A stretch of 7,139 nt of DNA from Gemmatimonadota bacterium. Its GTDB lineage: Bacteria > Gemmatimonadota > Gemmatimonadetes > Gemmatimonadales > GWC2-71-9. This document shows positions 5,248 to 7,139 of this stretch, piece by piece. Where the stretch lies: positions 1-7,139 of the forward strand of contig SMVY01000156.1 of NCBI GenBank assembly GCA_004357415.1. Direction: 5' to 3'. Position 1 is the first letter of the stretch. Each line of letters opens with the position of its first letter. The translations under genes were made by a program, and so were the position numbers. The notes beneath the pieces were generated by a model, which made no database searches, was not told where the DNA came from, and was given only the letters and a program-made list of their open reading frames with translations.

Positions 5248-6794
5248 GGTGTCCTCCCACCGAAGCGACTGGCCCAGAATTGCTCGTCCAGCCCTGCCTC
5301 CCGACTCTTGAACGCGGGCGCCAGCACCTTTAGCGCGGCAGCGGGATCAGCTCCCACTAGCGCCAGCATGACAGGGTTTTCGTCGGACAGCCACTCGGGC
5401 CGCATCCATTCGTAGTAGTAGCCCCGGCTTTCCAGAAACAACTCGACCGGACCGTGATCACCCGGCACCTGGAATCGAAGGCGATAGCGATCGCCGGGAT
5501 ACGTCACCAGATACTCGTCGGGCTGCCGCAGGCGTTCGAGCGCTTCTTCATCGGCCACCCCATTCGCCCCAAGGACTTCCACTGGCTCGAGTATTTCCGC
5601 CTCGACCATCGGGCCGAGTGCCGCGAGTGCTAGGTAGTCGACCCGCCAGTTTCCTTTAGCTAGTCGGAGCCGAATGCGGACCGAGTCCTCGGTCTCCGGC
5701 AACACGATCACTTGGACGTCGGTGGCAATGGGGCCCTGCTCGCCATACTCGGCCACCCGGGACCACACTCCGGCTTGCTCCAGCTCCACCTCGATGCCAC
5801 CCAGCATGTCCATCATGGTGAAGCCACCAGGGAACGCCTCTAACCCGTCGCGCTCCAATCGTGCCAGCCAAGCGCCAGCCGACCGACCGGCGAATGCCAT
5901 GGTCTGATAGAACAGGTAGGTGCTGACCAGTGAGTGACGCGCCCCGATTACCAACCCTGTAGGGCCCGGCACCGCGGGGAAGGTCAGTTCGATCGTCTCA
6001 CGCGCCGCCAGATCGGCTGAATCCGTCAGCGACCTGCGTTCCAGGCCGTCCATGCTCCTGACTCGTGCCAGACAATCGCCCTCGGCCCCTCGACAGGAGG
6101 CCGGCTCGACAAAACGGGTAGCGTGATGGAACCGTCCCTCACCGTCGGCCAGAACTCTCCCCGTCGCAGGCCGCGGTACTGCCAACAGCCGGACCGAGCG
6201 CACGGCGTGGGTCTCGAGCGCCTCGTTGCGCATTTCGAGTTCGAAGGGTCCGGGGTCAGCTGAGGCGTAGTACAACGCATCGATGTCCGTCGCCTCCAGT
6301 GACCGGGCGATGCTCCCGGAGAACCCTTCCGCCCACGGGTGTGCCGCCGCGGAGTCTGCCGGGTAAAAGGTAGGGCAGGATCCGAAACACGCCTTCGGGT
6401 CAGCGACACACACCCCCGTGGTGATGCCGGTGAGCACACCCCACACCGCGAGGATGGTCGGTCCGGCGGGACGAACGGTCCGGCGTACGGTGACTTCTAC
6501 CAGGGCAATGGAATCTACCGAGAGGTCGAACTTGCCTGGTGTGGAGGCGGATCGGCTAACGGAATAGTGGGTACCACTGCCGGACAGCAGTTGCCGTTCC
6601 CGGGACTCACTCCAGGTATTCAGGATGTACAGCTCTCCGCTGTACATGTGAACACGAAGCGGGTCCGACGGCGTCGGAGTTGATGGCGGGATGTCAGCAT
6701 TGGTGCGTACCGACGGATACCGCACGGTGGAGGATCCACACCCGGTGGTTGCCAGCAGCACCAGCAGGGCTGTCCTGTGACATTGGAGTGACAT
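5244..6794 (-). CDS. Large predicted lipoprotein with CFGSCPTFY motif and WM-rich C-terminal domain
   Basis: A 516-aa envelope protein of unknown function. It starts with a signal and lipobox-like LATTGC (Cys19), then a Ser/Pro/Thr linker. Residues 47-110 form a beta module (VHMYSGELYILNTW, then FDLSVDSIALVEVTVRR) followed by a hydrophobic helix (about 111-131). Next comes CFGSCPTFY (136-144), which begins a long soluble region. This motif recalls uncharacterised exported proteins where CPTxY opens a beta-rich domain, here continued by FSGSIARSLEATDIDALYY. The C-terminal region carries YYYEWMRPEWLSDENP (459-474), rich in aromatic residues. Start: ATG 6794 with GGAGG (6800-6804) five bases upstream; the frame extends 11 codons further, but the lipoprotein signal favours this ATG. 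It is the first gene of the operon, overlapping the next by ATGA. With the lipid anchor, it is probably in the outer or inner membrane facing the periplasm or outside. Family knowledge here is recollection, not a search. Confidence 0.88.
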   Translation of the reverse strand: MSLQCHRTALLVLLATTGCGSSTVRYPSVRTNADIPPSTPTPSDPLRVHMYSGELYILNTWSESRERQLLSGSGTHYSVSRSASTPGKFDLSVDSIALVEVTVRRTVRPAGPTILAVWGVLTGITTGVCVADPKACFGSCPTFYPADSAAAHPWAEGFSGSIARSLEATDIDALYYASADPGPFELEMRNEALETHAVRSVRLLAVPRPATGRVLADGEGRFHHATRFVEPASCRGAEGDCLARVRSMDGLERRSLTDSADLAARETIELTFPAVPGPTGLVIGARHSLVSTYLFYQTMAFAGRSAGAWLARLERDGLEAFPGGFTMMDMLGGIEVELEQAGVWSRVAEYGEQGPIATDVQVIVLPETEDSVRIRLRLAKGNWRVDYLALAALGPMVEAEILEPVEVLGANGVADEEALERLRQPDEYLVTYPGDRYRLRFQVPGDHGPVELFLESRGYYYEWMRPEWLSDENPVMLALVGADPAAALKVLAPAFKSREAGLDEQFWASRFGGRTP

Positions 6795-6926
6795 CGCTGC
6801 CTCCGCGAGAATTGACTGTTCCCGCAATACGGTGGCAGCGACGAGTCAAGCCGCAGTCAAGTGTCAGCACTCCAACGAGTTGGTAGGGTTTCCTTATATC
6901 CCGCGCACCACCCACAACGCACCCCT
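6795..6926 (-). promoter_or_regulatory. Intergenic region upstream of the lipoprotein operon
   Basis: These 132 bases lie between the RCC1 gene and the lipoprotein operon, both on the minus strand. It probably holds the operon promoter. The best AT-rich box is TATAAG on the minus strand (6893-6898), 98 bases ahead of the ATG, but no well-spaced -35 goes with it. Two CTTGACT copies (minus strand) lie closer in. No strong hairpin terminator for the RCC1 gene is visible, so read-through is possible. Confidence 0.3.
6844..6861 (+). repeat. Short direct repeat AGTCAAG with 11-bp period
   Basis: AGTCAAG occurs at 6844-6850 and again at 6855-6861, one helical turn apart, 50-67 bases upstream of the operon's first ATG. 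A third AGTCAA lies on the opposite strand at 6812-6817. On the minus strand the copies read CTTGACT, similar to a -35 box. Tandem sites one turn apart are typical of operators, but the copies are short and could be chance. Confidence 0.4.
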
Positions 6927-7139
6927 TTACTGCCCAACCAACATCGGCACGTTACGCCACCCGGTGCCGACCGAGCCGCTCCCCAGCTGGCCGGCGCCGT
7001 TCTCGCCCCAGCAGTACAGTTGGCCGTCGGCCACCATGCCACAGGTATGGCTCTCGCCGGCCACGATCACCCGGAACGCCAGGTCACCGATGACCAGCTG
7101 TGGCGTGTTCCATCCCTGGTTGCCGTAGGCGCCGCGTCC
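6927..7139 (-). CDS. C-terminal end of an RCC1/beta-propeller repeat protein, cut by window edge
   Basis: Only the last 70 residues before TAA (6927-6929) are present; the N-terminal bulk lies past the right edge. They contain a recognisable RCC1-type blade: HTCGMVADGQLYCWGENGAGQLG, with the hallmark YCWG-x-N-x-x-GQLG and paired cysteines typical of secreted bacterial versions, where they may form a disulfide. An earlier partial repeat (GRGAYGNQGWNTPQLVIGD) precedes it. RCC1-repeat proteins form a seven-bladed propeller for protein interaction; in bacteria such as Gemmatimonadota and myxobacteria they are often exported and uncharacterised. It lies directly upstream of, and reads in the same direction as, the lipoprotein operon. 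The short frame is terminated cleanly, so this is the true end of the protein. Confidence 0.9.
   Translation of the reverse strand, partial: GRGAYGNQGWNTPQLVIGDLAFRVIVAGESHTCGMVADGQLYCWGENGAGQLGSGSVGTGWRNVPMLVGQ

Noticed and set aside
6339..6683. Plus-strand open frame of 114 codons
   Set aside because: Antisense to the N-terminal module of the large lipoprotein; no plausible ribosome site or domain.
6857..7042. Minus-strand open frame of 61 codons overlapping the RCC1 end
   Set aside because: It is out of frame with the RCC1 repeat, which reads cleanly from the edge to TAA at 6927 with the HTCG and YCWG motifs.

Overview
The window is GC-rich, gene-dense DNA that looks bacterial and chromosomal. 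It carries seven well-supported genes plus one cut by the right edge (eight in all). Several traits suggest a Gemmatimonadota-like or similar soil/marine environmental bacterium: many secreted proteins and lipoproteins, a secreted RCC1-repeat protein with HTCG...YCWG repeats, a concanavalin-like secreted protein, and small envelope proteins with a DSL-type beta motif followed by a glycine-rich membrane helix. This taxonomic guess comes from protein style only. I see no rRNA, tRNA, CRISPR array, transposase or phage gene.

Left part (1-1594, minus strand): a MaoC-type (R)-specific enoyl-CoA hydratase is followed with no gap by a secreted family GH20 beta-N-acetylhexosaminidase, whose C-terminus is lost at the window edge. 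Centre (1750-3252, plus strand): a divergent group II PLP-dependent amino acid decarboxylase with all its catalytic landmarks, closed by a good hairpin terminator. It is followed by a separate plus-strand gene (3396-4037) for a secreted concanavalin-A-like (DUF1080-type) protein.

Between that gene and the convergent minus-strand operon lies a 130-bp AT-richer island (4039-4168). It is built from degenerate GGGATTNN octamers, tandem and in phase, arranged as two inverted arms. It is the most unusual non-coding structure in the window.

Right part (4172-6794, minus strand): three envelope genes, probably one operon. In transcription order they are a 516-aa lipoprotein with a CFGSCPTFY motif, a 182-aa secreted or membrane protein coupled to it by an ATGA overlap, and a 147-aa lipoprotein. 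All three seem to share one N-terminal layout: export signal, then a short beta segment with a DS(L/I) core ending in V-x-(V/I)-R, then a hydrophobic helix. This suggests an uncharacterised envelope complex or a family of duplicated modules. Upstream, reading in the same direction, is the C-terminal end of an RCC1/BNR-like beta-propeller protein (6927-7139).

The two halves share no evident pathway. Left and centre are metabolic (acyl-CoA hydration, amino-sugar release, amino acid decarboxylation). The right is cell-envelope or secreted and of unknown role.
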